NCBI GenBank assembly: GCA_015488215.1
Contig: WFOE01000224.1
Coordinates: 1 to 44,640, forward strand
Direction of reading: 5' to 3'
Source of the DNA: Planctomycetales bacterium
GTDB taxonomy: Bacteria; Planctomycetota; Planctomycetia; Pirellulales; S012-138
Length of the DNA stretch: 44,640 nt
A program made the translations under genes and the position numbers. Shown here piece by piece: positions 16,468 to 25,384 of this stretch. Under the pieces are notes generated by a model. The model was not told the DNA's origin and did not search any database. It worked only from the letters and a program-made list of their open reading frames with translations. The number at the start of each line of letters is the position of its first letter. The first letter of the stretch is position 1.

Positions 16468-17658
16468 GTGGCCAAGGGTCGCTACTTGTTTACCAGCGAA
16501 TCGGTCAGCATGGGCCATCCGGACAAGCTGGCCGACCAGATATCCGACGCGGTGCTGGACGCCCATCTGGCCCAGGACCCCCAGGCCCGTGTCGCCTGCG
16601 AAACGCTGCTTTGTCGCGGCATGGCTCTGGTGGCCGGAGAGATTACCAGCCAGGCCACGGTCGATTACCAAAAGGTCGTCCGCGATACGATCCGCCAGGT
16701 GGGATACGTGGACGACCAGATGGGCATCGCAGCCGACACCTGTGCGGTGCTGGTCTGCGTGGGCCAGCAAAGCCCCGAGATTGCCCAAGCCGTGCTGGAA
16801 GACCAGCAGCGGGGCAAGGAGCTGGGAGCGGGCGACCAGGGGCTGATGTTCGGCTACGCCTGCGATCATACGCCGGAGTTGATGCCGCTGCCGATTGCCT
16901 TGGCTCACCGCATCCTGCATCGGCTCACCCAGGCCCGGCAGCAGGGGGAAGTGCCCTGGCTGCGTCCCGACAGCAAAAGCCAGGTGACGGTGGAGTTCGA
17001 AGACGACCGTCCGGTGCGGCTGGACACCGTGGTCGTTTCCACCCAGCACGAGCCCACCGTGAGCCAGTCGGAAATCAAACAGTTCATCATCGACCAGGTG
17101 CTGCCCGACTGTCTGCCCCCGGAACTGGATACCACGGGGATCAAGCACCACATCAACCCCTCGGGCAGTTTTATCGTGGGCGGTCCGCACGGCGACTGCG
17201 GCCTGACCGGGCGGAAGATCATCGTGGATACCTACGGCGGCTGGAGTCGCCACGGCGGGGGAGCGTTCAGCGGCAAGGACCCGACCAAGGTGGATCGCAG
17301 CGCCGCGTACATGGCCCGGCACGTGGCCAAGACGATTGTGGCGGCCGGGCTGGCCAAAAGTTGCGAAGTGCAACTCTCCTATGCCATCGGCGTGGCCGAG
17401 CCGGTCAGCATCCACATCGACACGGCCGGCACCGGCAAGGTGGCCGAGGAGGAACTCTGCCGCGTGGTGCGCGAGCTGTTCCCCCTGAGCCCCGGCGGCA
17501 TTATCGACTATCTGCAACTGCGGCGGCCCATCTACCAGAAGACCGCCTCGGGCGGGCACTTCGGCCGCAGCGAGGAAGAGTTCACCTGGGAGCGGACCGA
17601 CCGGGCCGGCGAGCTGCTCGAAGCGCTGGGGCTGGCCGCCACGGCCGAATCGCCCTAA
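16468..17658 (+). CDS. metK: S-adenosylmethionine synthetase
   Basis: The product is 396 residues, normal for MetK, which makes S-adenosylmethionine from methionine and ATP in the cytoplasm. Signature sequences are [16 protein letters not shown] (16-31), the adenosine/triphosphate motif [12 protein letters not shown] (120-131), and the Gly-rich [19 protein letters not shown] (263-281). The start is GTG 16468 ([14 protein letters not shown]). It is monocistronic or co-transcribed with recO 131 bp downstream; a hairpin CCCGGAA...TTCCGGG (17682-17703) lies between them. Confidence 0.97.
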   Translation: MAKGRYLFTSESVSMGHPDKLADQISDAVLDAHLAQDPQARVACETLLCRGMALVAGEITSQATVDYQKVVRDTIRQVGYVDDQMGIAADTCAVLVCVGQQSPEIAQAVLEDQQRGKELGAGDQGLMFGYACDHTPELMPLPIALAHRILHRLTQARQQGEVPWLRPDSKSQVTVEFEDDRPVRLDTVVVSTQHEPTVSQSEIKQFIIDQVLPDCLPPELDTTGIKHHINPSGSFIVGGPHGDCGLTGRKIIVDTYGGWSRHGGGAFSGKDPTKVDRSAAYMARHVAKTIVAAGLAKSCEVQLSYAIGVAEPVSIHIDTAGTGKVAEEELCRVVRELFPLSPGGIIDYLQLRRPIYQKTASGGHFGRSEEEFTWERTDRAGELLEALGLAATAESP

Positions 17659-17681
17659 GCACCACCCGGAGAACAGCTCCT

Positions 17682-17703
17682 CCCGGAAAGAACGCCTTCC
17701 GGG
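17682..17703 (+). terminator. Hairpin after metK, possible terminator
   Basis: CCCGGAA (17682-17688), an 8-nt loop and TTCCGGG (17697-17703) form a 7-bp stem 24 bp past the metK stop. No T-run follows, so intrinsic termination is uncertain. Confidence 0.35.
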
Positions 17704-17789
17704 CGGCAAACGGTTCCCGGCCGCAGCGGAAACGCGGCAGAAGCCCTGCTTCCCCGGAAAGGCCTGCTGGTTCGAGGGACTTTTAAGGC

Positions 17790-18533
17790 GTGGAACGCAC
17801 AGCGGCCCTGGTCATTCGCCTGGTCCCCTGGAGCGAGGCCAGCTACGTGGTGGAGCTGTTCACTCGCCGCTTCGGCAAGGTAGAAGCGGTGGCCAAGGGG
17901 GCCCGGCGAGCCAAAAACGCGTTCGATACGGCTATGGAGCTGTTGGCCGTAAGCGACGTGGTGCTGCTGCGCAAGCGGAGCGACGCGCTGGACGTGGTGG
18001 CCGAAGCCAAGCTGGAGTTCCGCTTTCGCCCCCCGGGGGCTGCGCTGCCGAATCTCTACGCCGCTTACTATGTGGCCGAGATGCTGCACGTGCTCACCGA
18101 GCCGGAAGACGCCCAGCCGAGCCTGTTCGACGCGGCCGTGGCCGTACTCCGCCAGTGGCGCCGCCGGGAAATCAACCCCTGGATGGTGTTTCGCTGGGAA
18201 ACCGCGGCGCTGAAGCTGCTGGGCGTGCATCCTTCGCTGACCCACTGCGTGGAATGCGGGACGGCGGTGGTACCCCGGGGACGGGTGGCTTTCGGTCCGG
18301 TTCACGGCGGGGTGCTGTGTCCCGGCTGCCGCCGGGGCAAGCGGCCGCTGGTGACGCTTTCGGCCCCCACCTGGAAAGCCTGGCTGGCCCTGGCCCGCGA
18401 ACCGCTGCAAAAGCTCACTAGCCCTCGGCCGCTGGAGTTTGGTTCTTCCGGCGAGTTGCGGGCGGTGATGAACCAGTACCTGGCTCATCTGCGCGGCTCG
18501 CCCTGGCGGATGCACCCGCTGCTGCCCCGCTGA
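17790..18533 (+). CDS. recO: DNA repair protein RecO
   Basis: The product is 247 residues, the usual RecO length. It has an N-terminal OB fold (TAALVIRLVPWSEASYVVELFTRRFGKVEAVAKGAR, with the typical SE and KG positions), a helical middle (YAAYYVAEMLHVLTEPED), and a zinc finger at Cys153/Cys156 and Cys177/Cys180 (CVEC, CPGC). RecO loads RecA onto SSB-coated single-stranded DNA with RecR in the RecF pathway. The GTG start at 17790 has GAGGGA about 10 nt upstream. Confidence 0.95.
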   Translation: MERTAALVIRLVPWSEASYVVELFTRRFGKVEAVAKGARRAKNAFDTAMELLAVSDVVLLRKRSDALDVVAEAKLEFRFRPPGAALPNLYAAYYVAEMLHVLTEPEDAQPSLFDAAVAVLRQWRRREINPWMVFRWETAALKLLGVHPSLTHCVECGTAVVPRGRVAFGPVHGGVLCPGCRRGKRPLVTLSAPTWKAWLALAREPLQKLTSPRPLEFGSSGELRAVMNQYLAHLRGSPWRMHPLLPR

Positions 18534-18759
18534 TGGTGGCGCAGGCAGTGCTGGCGGCAAGTATGGCGACAGCGGGATTGTTCTTTTCTCCGAACGGGGG
18601 TTTGTGTATCTACCACCTGACCGTGGTGTGCAGACGCTCCTCCCCTTGTGCATCCCAGGATTCGCCGTGGATTGTTCGGCCATGCCTCTTCCGGCAGATC
18701 GCAACTCCAGGCCCCGCTGCACGGGGTGTCCGCTACAGGCCGCGGCAAAGGAATCGGCC

Positions 18760-20001
18760 GTGGGCGTTTTGCGGCCCTCGCTTCGCCTTGCGGTGGTGCT
18801 TTGGCTGCTGGTGGCGCTTGCGGGGCCCCAAGCGGCCCGGGCCCAGAGCTTCGGCCGGGGCGGGATCGGTCCGCCCAGCACCCCGCCGCCCCCGCGTCCC
18901 GACGCCGAGCAGTTTGACGAACCGGACCCGCTGACCACCGCCGTGGTCAACTGGTGGCAGCGTCTTTCCCGCGGCGGCAAAGACCCCAGCCGCAAGCGGG
19001 CCATGGAGCTTTTCGCCCAGGGGGACCGGTTGTTCCTCCAGGGGCGATATGCCGAGGCACGCAAAAAGTACAAAGCGGCCGCGCTCTGGTGGCCTGACTC
19101 CCCCTTGGAAGAAGACGCCCTGCTGATGCAGGCCGAGTGCTATTTCTTCGAGGACAACTACCGCAAGGCGTTCGATGTGTACAACGAGCTGCTCAAGGAA
19201 CACGAGCATACGCGGCACATGGATCGGGTCACGCGGCGGTTGTATGCCATCGCCCAGTACTGGCTGCAACTGAACAAGGTGAGTCCGCATCGCACGCTGG
19301 TGCCCAGCTTCGACACCCGGCGGCCGATGTTCGACACCGAGGGCCACGCCCTGAAAGCCCTGGAGCTGATCTGGCTCAAGGACCCCACCGGTCCCCTGGC
19401 CGATGCGGCCATCTTCCTGGTGGCGAACACCCACTTTGCCCGTGGCCGCTGGCGCAACGCCGACCAGTTCTACACCCAACTGCGGCAGGACTATCCCAAC
19501 AGCCGCTTTCTGGTGTACGCCTACGTGCTGGGGCTGCAAGCCAAGCTGCAAACCTACCAGGGGCCCGGCTACGACAAAACGCCGCTTGAGGAAGCCGAAA
19601 AACTGGCCGAAGTCCTGCTGACCCAGTTCCGCGACGAACTGGGCGACCAGTGGCAGCGCGTGGTGCGCACGCGGCGGCGGATAGAAGTGCTGAAGGCCCA
19701 GCGGGACTTCGAAATGGCCGAGTTCTACGCCCGCGGAGGCCACTACGGGGCCGCCCGCTACTACTACCAGCAAGTGGTGCGCAAGTTTCCCAACACCCCC
19801 TACGTCCAACTGGCCCAAAAACGGATGCAACAATACGCCAACGAACCGGAAAATCCGCCGCAGCGGTTCCAGTGGCTGGCCCGACTGTTCCCGGAACGCA
19901 AAACCGGGCCGCGTCCCATTAACCAGCCCTCCGGCGTTCCCGGCGGCCAGACTCCGGAAGTGTTGGCCAACCAGCCCGGTAGAGCAGGAGCCAAACGGTG
20001 A
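18760..20001 (+). CDS. bamD: BamD-like TPR protein, outer-membrane assembly
   Basis: The product is 413 residues from GTG 18760, chosen because AAAGGA ends 6 nt upstream and the product then begins directly with a signal peptide (LRLAVVLWLLVALAG...ARA, cleavage after Ala28). An ATG at 18682 would bury the signal. The mature part has TPR-like pairs: AMELFAQGDRLFLQGRYAEARKKYKAAALWWPDSPLEEDALLMQ and AEFYARGGHYGAARYYYQQVVRKFPNTPYVQLAQKRM, the latter a strong BamD-type segment. It would act in the periplasm at the inner face of the outer membrane with the BAM complex. It lacks a lipobox cysteine, unlike proteobacterial BamD. Its stop overlaps the next start. Confidence 0.82.
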   Translation: MGVLRPSLRLAVVLWLLVALAGPQAARAQSFGRGGIGPPSTPPPPRPDAEQFDEPDPLTTAVVNWWQRLSRGGKDPSRKRAMELFAQGDRLFLQGRYAEARKKYKAAALWWPDSPLEEDALLMQAECYFFEDNYRKAFDVYNELLKEHEHTRHMDRVTRRLYAIAQYWLQLNKVSPHRTLVPSFDTRRPMFDTEGHALKALELIWLKDPTGPLADAAIFLVANTHFARGRWRNADQFYTQLRQDYPNSRFLVYAYVLGLQAKLQTYQGPGYDKTPLEEAEKLAEVLLTQFRDELGDQWQRVVRTRRRIEVLKAQRDFEMAEFYARGGHYGAARYYYQQVVRKFPNTPYVQLAQKRMQQYANEPENPPQRFQWLARLFPERKTGPRPINQPSGVPGGQTPEVLANQPGRAGAKR

Positions 20002-20624
20002 ACCGCCCGTGGGAACCCCCGGTCTTGATCGACCACGGCCGCCCAGCGCTAGCGCGCGTGCTCGCCGCGGAACTGTTGGTTCTGGCTCTGGCGGGCGGGT
20101 GTGCCGGGTATCGTTTCGGCACCGCCGGACTTTACCGGCAGGACGTGCGCACGGTCTATGTGCCGGTGTTCGAGTCGCGCACCTATCGCCGCGACCTGGG
20201 CGAACGGCTCACCGAGGCGGTCGTCAAAGAGCTGCACCGCCGCACGCCGTTTCGCGTTTCCGATTCCCCCAACGCCGATTCGGTGCTCCGCGGCCGCATC
20301 CTCAGCCAGACCAAACGGGTGCTGGTTGAAAACCCCTTCGACGAACCGCGCGAACTAGGCGTGGACATGGTGGTACAGGTCCAGTGGGTGCATCGGGACG
20401 GCACCGTGCTGGGCCAGCGCACGCTCAACGTGCCGCAGGTGCTGGTGGATTTGCACCAGCAGTCGCGTCTGGTGCCTGAGGCCGGACAGTCGCTGGCCAC
20501 CGCCCAGCAACAGGCCATTGGGCAACTAGCGGCCCAAATCGTCGATCTGATGGAACTGCCCTGGGAAGAAGCAGCCGGGATGCCGGTGGCTCCGGCCGAA
20601 GTAATCCCCCGGCCCGTTCCTTGA
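19998..20624 (+). CDS. lptE: LptE-like LPS-assembly lipoprotein
   Basis: The product is 208 residues from GTG 19998, overlapping the preceding stop by 4 nt (GTGA), so the two genes are translationally coupled. The hydrophobic N-terminus ends LALAGGC (Cys35, lipobox-like) and is followed by AGYRFGTAGLYRQDVRTVYVPVFESRTYRRDLGERLTEAVVKEL. That is the characteristic opening of the LptE/RlpB family, whose members plug and assemble the LptD translocon. Later segments (DSVLRGRILSQTKRV, DMVVQVQW) fit the family beta-sheet. The pair with BamD-like argues that this lineage has a true outer membrane. Confidence 0.88.
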   Translation: MNRPWEPPVLIDHGRPALARVLAAELLVLALAGGCAGYRFGTAGLYRQDVRTVYVPVFESRTYRRDLGERLTEAVVKELHRRTPFRVSDSPNADSVLRGRILSQTKRVLVENPFDEPRELGVDMVVQVQWVHRDGTVLGQRTLNVPQVLVDLHQQSRLVPEAGQSLATAQQQAIGQLAAQIVDLMELPWEEAAGMPVAPAEVIPRPVP

Positions 20625-20767
20625 CGGCCCGTTGCTGAACCAGGCCCGGAGCCGCTGAGCCCCTGCGTACCGGGATCGGGAGGGTTTGGCCTGGGCCGTT
20701 TCGTATCTGCGTGGCGCTGGCCCCGGCGAACGGTCAGTCTGGAGGCCGGTTCGCTCCCCGTGGGGGA

Positions 20768-22255
20768 TCAGGCCAGGATTTCCTTCACCACGCGGCACGG
20801 TTTGCCGTCGGTCAGGGTTTCTTTCCGCGCGTTGCGCTCGAAGCTCAGGTGCTGGTGATCCAGCCCGAACAAGTGCAGCAGCGTGGCGTGGTAATCGTGG
20901 TGGGTCACTTTGTTTTCCACCGCCTTGTGGCCGAACTCGTCGGTGGCTCCGTAAACGCAGCCGCCCCGGAATCCTCCGCCGGCCAGCCACATGCTGAACC
21001 CATACGTGTTGTGGTCCCGGCCCACCCGGTCCGGTCCTTCGTCGTACTGGATTACCGGCAGCCGGCCCATCTCTCCGCCCCAATGGACTACGGTGGTGTC
21101 CAGCAGGCCGCGGGCCTTCAGGTCCAGCACCAAGGCGGCCGAGGGCCGATCCACCTTGCGGCAGGCCGCAGGCAGCGATTTGCGAATCCCGCGGTGGTGG
21201 TCCCAGAACTGGTTCTGCGTGTAAACCTGCACGAACCGCACGCCGCGTTCGATCAGCCGCCGGGCGATAAGGCATCGGGTGCCGAAGTCGCGCGTGGCCG
21301 GATCGTCGATTCCGTACAGCTTCAGCGTGGCTTTGCTCTCTTTGCTGATGTCCAACGCCTCGTGGGCGGCCAACTGCATCCGCGCAGCCAGCTCGTAGCT
21401 GGCCACCCGGGCCGGCAGGTCCAGATGGCCCGGATGCTGCTCCATGTGGCGCTGGTTCAGCCGGCCCAGGAGTTCCAGGGCCTGTTGTTGTGGTTTTCCT
21501 TTGAGATGGGCCGGCGGGTGGAGGTTCGGGATACGCGGCTCGCGCGGCTGGATGACCGTCCCCTGGTAAAGCGAGGGGAGCCAGCCGTTGGACCAGTTTT
21601 CCACGCCCAGCACGGGCAACTGGCCCGGGTCGATCAGCGCCACAAAGGCCGGCAGGCTCTGCGACATGCTGCCCAACCCGTAGGTGAGCCAACTGCCCAG
21701 GGTGGGCCGGCCGGGCACCACCGCTCCGGTCTGCAAGGCCCGGATCGACTGGCCGTGGTTGTTCACGCCGGTGACCATCGAGCGAATGAGCGTAATCTCG
21801 TCGGCCACCTGGCCCAGGTGCGGAAGCAGCTCGGAAAGCTCCATGCCCGACTCGCCGCAGCGGCGGAACTTCCAAGGGCTGGGCAGCAGGCGGCGGCTAG
21901 CATGGGCCGGGTCGTCGTACTTCACTTCGCCCGGGTATTCCTTGTATTTGGCCAGCGCCGGCTTGGGATCAAACAGGTCCAGATGGCTCGGTCCCCCCTG
22001 CATCCACAGCGAAATCATCGCCCGGGCCCGGGGGCGGAACTCCGGCGGCTTGGGCCGCAGGTCGTAGCTCTTGGTCTTCAGCTCCGGCCGGGAAGGAGCT
22101 GCCGGCAGCAGCCCTTCTTCCTGCAACAGCCACACCAGCCCCAGCGAAGCCAGGTTCCACACGCCGGAAGCCAGAAAGTGCCGCCGGGTACAGCAGCCCG
22201 GGTGCCCGGCTCGCCGCCCGGGAACGCCTGCCGCTCGGGTCGTATTCGAGTGCAT
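20768..22255 (-). CDS. DUF1501 protein, twin-arginine exported
   Basis: The product is 495 residues. The N-terminus TRRHFLASGVWNLASLGLVWLL is a Tat signal. The core has the DUF1501 pattern: MISLWMQGGPSHLDLFDPKP, EITLIRSMVTGVNNHGQSIRALQTG, GVRFVQVYTQNQFWDHH, TTVVHWGGEMGRLP and DHNTYGFSMWLAGGGFRGG. This is an alkaline-phosphatase/sulfatase-like fold found in large numbers in planctomycetes. It is the second gene of an operon with the PSD1-type protein 20 bp upstream, the usual arrangement. Substrate is unknown; the pair is often assumed to act on polysaccharides or in redox processes, without proof. Confidence 0.92.
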   Translation of the reverse strand: MHSNTTRAAGVPGRRAGHPGCCTRRHFLASGVWNLASLGLVWLLQEEGLLPAAPSRPELKTKSYDLRPKPPEFRPRARAMISLWMQGGPSHLDLFDPKPALAKYKEYPGEVKYDDPAHASRRLLPSPWKFRRCGESGMELSELLPHLGQVADEITLIRSMVTGVNNHGQSIRALQTGAVVPGRPTLGSWLTYGLGSMSQSLPAFVALIDPGQLPVLGVENWSNGWLPSLYQGTVIQPREPRIPNLHPPAHLKGKPQQQALELLGRLNQRHMEQHPGHLDLPARVASYELAARMQLAAHEALDISKESKATLKLYGIDDPATRDFGTRCLIARRLIERGVRFVQVYTQNQFWDHHRGIRKSLPAACRKVDRPSAALVLDLKARGLLDTTVVHWGGEMGRLPVIQYDEGPDRVGRDHNTYGFSMWLAGGGFRGGCVYGATDEFGHKAVENKVTHHDYHATLLHLFGLDHQHLSFERNARKETLTDGKPCRVVKEILA

Positions 22256-22275
22256 GGGTTCGCTTGCTCCCTGGA

Positions 22276-24924
22276 TTAATCCACGTACAAAAACTCGTTG
22301 GAACCAAGCAACACCTGGCACAAGCTGGCCAGGGCCATTTGTTTCGGGTCGGTAATCGTATGGACCTTGGAATCGGAAGTGCGCACCTGGGCTTTGCGGC
22401 CGCGAAGTACTTCGGCCTGGCGGCGGAGGAACTCCACGGCCCAGGCTGTTTCTTGCGCATCGGGTTCCCGGCCGTAGGCCAGCAGCCACGCCCGTTTCAC
22501 CTGGTCCTGCGGCTCCGCGCCCGCTTCCCGCTCCACGCGCTGGGCGAAGAAATGGGCATGGTTGATTAGGAACTCGTTGTTCATCAGCATCAGCGCCTGG
22601 GTGGAAACCGTGGAGCTTGCACGCCGGGGGCAGTTGGGTTCCATGGCTGGGTAGTCGAACGCCTTGAGTACGGCCAGCGGCCGGCTGCGCCGGGCCTGCA
22701 CGTACACGCTGCGGCGGTACTCGCGGCCGTGCAGGGGGATGCGCGGCCCAGGCCGCCCGGCGTTTAGGTTTTCAATCCCCAGCACGAACTGGCCCACCCG
22801 GTCGGCCATCACCGGCACCGGTTCGCCGAACATCTCCAGGTTCAGCTTGCCCGAGACGGCTAGCACGCCGTCCCGCAATGCCTCGGCGTCCAGCCGCCGC
22901 AAGGGCATGTGGGAAAGCAAGCGGTTGTCCGGATCGATTCGTTGGGCCTGGGGGCTGATGCGGCTTTGTTGCCGGTAAACGGTGGAAGTGACAATCAGCC
23001 GGTGCAGCCGCTTCAAGCTCCAGCCGCTGCGTACCAGCTCGTCGGCCAGGAAGTCGAGCAATTCCGGGTGCGAGGGCCGAGCGCCCAGGTGGCCGAAATC
23101 TTCCGGCGTGGCGACAATCCCCCGGCCGAAGTAATGCATCCACACGCGATTGACCAGCACGCGGGCCACCAGCGGATGCCGCCCGCTGGTCAGCCAACGC
23201 GCATAGGCCAGGCGACGGCCGGTGGTGGGCAGTTTGGGATCGTCCACCGGCACCGGATTGGGAGCATCGCCGGGCAACAGCACCCGCAGTGGGCCAGGAC
23301 GGACCGCCTGGCGAGGCTGGCGGTAATCACCCCGGTAGAACACCACCGTTTGCGGCACCTGGCCGGGCACTTCGGTCAGTGCGCGGACGAACTCTTCCTT
23401 GGGCTTGGTGTCCCGAATCTTCTTGGCCTGCTCGGCCAGTTTCTTCAACTCGTCGGCGGCTTTGCGGTCGTAAAGATACAAGCTGCCCGGGGTCAATCGC
23501 CCGACTTTCGGGTACTTCTTCAGCAGCTCCTTCTGCTCCTTGGTCCGCTTGGCCGCCGGGGTATTATAGGCTGTACGTAGCGGCTCGCGCAGCTCTTCGG
23601 GCAGTTTGGCCAACTCGCGCTCGAGCGTCTGCTGGATTAGCTCCTTTTGCCGCTGGAGCCGCTTGCGGTCGAGCTGTTTGGCCTGCTGTTCGATTTGTTG
23701 GGCCTTTTCGCGGTCGGCCTGAGTGTAAAGCGAAATGAGCCGCTGCGGCGGGGTGCGCCAGTGCTTGGGATCGTAAGCCGGCTCGAAAATGGCCCGCAGC
23801 CGGTAGTAATCTTCCTGCGGGATGGGATCGTACTTGTGATCGTGACATTCGGCGCAGCCGACGGTAAGCCCCAGCAGAGCCGAAGAGACGATTTTAATCG
23901 TTTCGGAAATCACGGCGTTGCGGGCAAGCGGCGGATCCGGCGCCCGGGCCGTGCCGTCGGGTGCCATCCGCAGGAACCCCGTGGCCGCCAGCAGTTCGGC
24001 TTCCCGGGACGAAAGGTCCTTGTAAGGCGGCTGCACCAACTCGTCCCCGGCCAGTTGTTCCACGATGAACTGGTCCAGCGGCTTGTCCTGGTTCAGCGAA
24101 CGGATCACATAGTCCCGGTACTTCCAGGCCCAGGGGCGTACCGGGTCCTCGTTGGTGTAGCCTTCGCTGTCGGCATAGCCGGCCACGTCGAGCCAGTGCC
24201 GCGCCCACCGTTCGCCGTACTGAGGCGAGGCCAGCAACCGATCCACCAGGCGCCGGTAAGCCTGTGGCGAAGGGTCTTCGACAAACCGTTTGACCTCCTC
24301 CGGCCGAGGCGGCAGCCCCAGCAGATCGAAATACAACCGGCGGATCAGCGTGCGGCGATCGGCATCCGGGGCGAACGTGAGCCCGGCTTGTTCCAACCGG
24401 GCCAGCACGAACGCATCGATTGGCGTGCGCACCCGATGGGCGGCTTTCACCCGCGGGGGCTTGGGACGCCGCGGAGGCCGAAAGGCCCAAAACTGCCGCT
24501 CGGCTTCGGTGATGATGGGCCCGGGGCCCACCTCTTTCGGCTCCGGGCCTGCCGTGGGCGCCCCTTGGGCAATCCACCGCCGCAGCAACGCCACCTGTTC
24601 CTTGGGCATTCGAGGGGCATCGCCCGGGGGCATCTCGCCCGCTTCGATTCGCTCGATCAGGTAGCTGGCCTCCGGGTCGCCGGGTTCGATGGCCGGGCCG
24701 GAATCGCCCCCTTGGACCATCAACCACCGCAGCCGCAGATCCAGTCCGCCTTCTTTCTCGCCGGCTTCGCCGTGGCAGTGGGTGCAGTGAACCTTGAGAA
24801 TGGGCCGGATGTCGTGCTCGAACGTGAGCCGCTTTTTGTTGGGGGCTTCCTCGCCCCGGACCGCCGGAGTCAACAGCACCAGCAACGCCAGCACGGACCA
24901 GAGCAACCGGCACGAACAGTTCAC
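22276..24924 (-). CDS. PSD1 / DUF1549-DUF1553 cytochrome-like protein
   Basis: The product is 882 residues from GTG 24924, which puts a clean signal peptide (LLWSVLALLVLLTPAVRG) at the N-terminus; ATG 25002 would add 26 residues. A planctomycete cytochrome c-type domain follows, with one haem site CTHCH (47-51) and the downstream MPP of GEMPPGDAPRMP as candidate axial Met. The DUF1549 region is FVLARLEQAGL...RRLYFDLLGLPPRPEEV and DVAGYADSEGYTNED. The DUF1553 region is RLAYARWLTSGRHPLVARVLVNRVWMHYFG and LMLMNNEFL. It is a periplasmic protein paired with DUF1501; function is not established experimentally. Confidence 0.92.
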   Translation of the reverse strand: MNCSCRLLWSVLALLVLLTPAVRGEEAPNKKRLTFEHDIRPILKVHCTHCHGEAGEKEGGLDLRLRWLMVQGGDSGPAIEPGDPEASYLIERIEAGEMPPGDAPRMPKEQVALLRRWIAQGAPTAGPEPKEVGPGPIITEAERQFWAFRPPRRPKPPRVKAAHRVRTPIDAFVLARLEQAGLTFAPDADRRTLIRRLYFDLLGLPPRPEEVKRFVEDPSPQAYRRLVDRLLASPQYGERWARHWLDVAGYADSEGYTNEDPVRPWAWKYRDYVIRSLNQDKPLDQFIVEQLAGDELVQPPYKDLSSREAELLAATGFLRMAPDGTARAPDPPLARNAVISETIKIVSSALLGLTVGCAECHDHKYDPIPQEDYYRLRAIFEPAYDPKHWRTPPQRLISLYTQADREKAQQIEQQAKQLDRKRLQRQKELIQQTLERELAKLPEELREPLRTAYNTPAAKRTKEQKELLKKYPKVGRLTPGSLYLYDRKAADELKKLAEQAKKIRDTKPKEEFVRALTEVPGQVPQTVVFYRGDYRQPRQAVRPGPLRVLLPGDAPNPVPVDDPKLPTTGRRLAYARWLTSGRHPLVARVLVNRVWMHYFGRGIVATPEDFGHLGARPSHPELLDFLADELVRSGWSLKRLHRLIVTSTVYRQQSRISPQAQRIDPDNRLLSHMPLRRLDAEALRDGVLAVSGKLNLEMFGEPVPVMADRVGQFVLGIENLNAGRPGPRIPLHGREYRRSVYVQARRSRPLAVLKAFDYPAMEPNCPRRASSTVSTQALMLMNNEFLINHAHFFAQRVEREAGAEPQDQVKRAWLLAYGREPDAQETAWAVEFLRRQAEVLRGRKAQVRTSDSKVHTITDPKQMALASLCQVLLGSNEFLYVD

Positions 24925-25384
24925 GGCTTGGACTCGCTTTGCAGGCGGGAACGATACACGGCAGGATGCGGCCACCGAAGGTAGGAAACGACATCGGGCC
25001 AAAACCCGAGCCGCTTATCCATTTATATCGGCTGATGCATTCTCACGCAACAAAAAGCACTGAGAAGGGAGTGAGGGTTTGGGGGTTGGAAGGAGCGGGG
25101 GTATGCGGGAGATGCTGAAATGTCCGCACCGCAGTTTTGAGCAAGCGAGAGAGCTTCCGTCCCAGTGCGAGAGGAAACGCCGGGGCCTTTCCCGGCGAGC
25201 AGTCGGCATTGCTCCCAACGAAAAAACAACGGCAAACGCTTCTTGTTGCCTTCGCGCAGTGCAATCCAACGCTTCACGAAAGACCGGGAGCACGTTTCCC
25301 AAGCGGAAACGCAGCTTCTCGCCCCCGATTGCGGGATACGTTGCCGGGGGGTGAGCAAGCCGCCCCGTAGTGAAAAGCCGCCGA
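24925..25384. other. Intergenic region between S41 protease and PSD1 gene
   Basis: This 460-bp stretch has no supported gene. It contains a minus-oriented repeat copy (25065-25205). A TATAAA-like sequence on the minus strand near 25023-25030 could be a -10 for the PSD1 operon, with no clear -35. Confidence 0.5.
25065..25205 (-). repeat. Intergenic modular repeat, copy 6 (decayed)
   Basis: Read on the minus strand it has GCTCGCCGGGAAAGG, CGGCGTTTCCTCTCGCACTGG, a decayed GGGAC-GGAA-GCTCT hairpin, GCTTGCTCAAAA, and C/T-rich octad-like CCTTCCAACCCCCAAACCC. The module order agrees with copies 1 and 4, but all stems carry mismatches. Confidence 0.6.

Noticed and set aside
20640-20694. Terminator between lptE-like and DUF1501 genes (CCAGGCC ... 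GGCCTGG)
   Set aside because: The 7-bp stem has a loop of about 41 nt and no T-run; not convincing.
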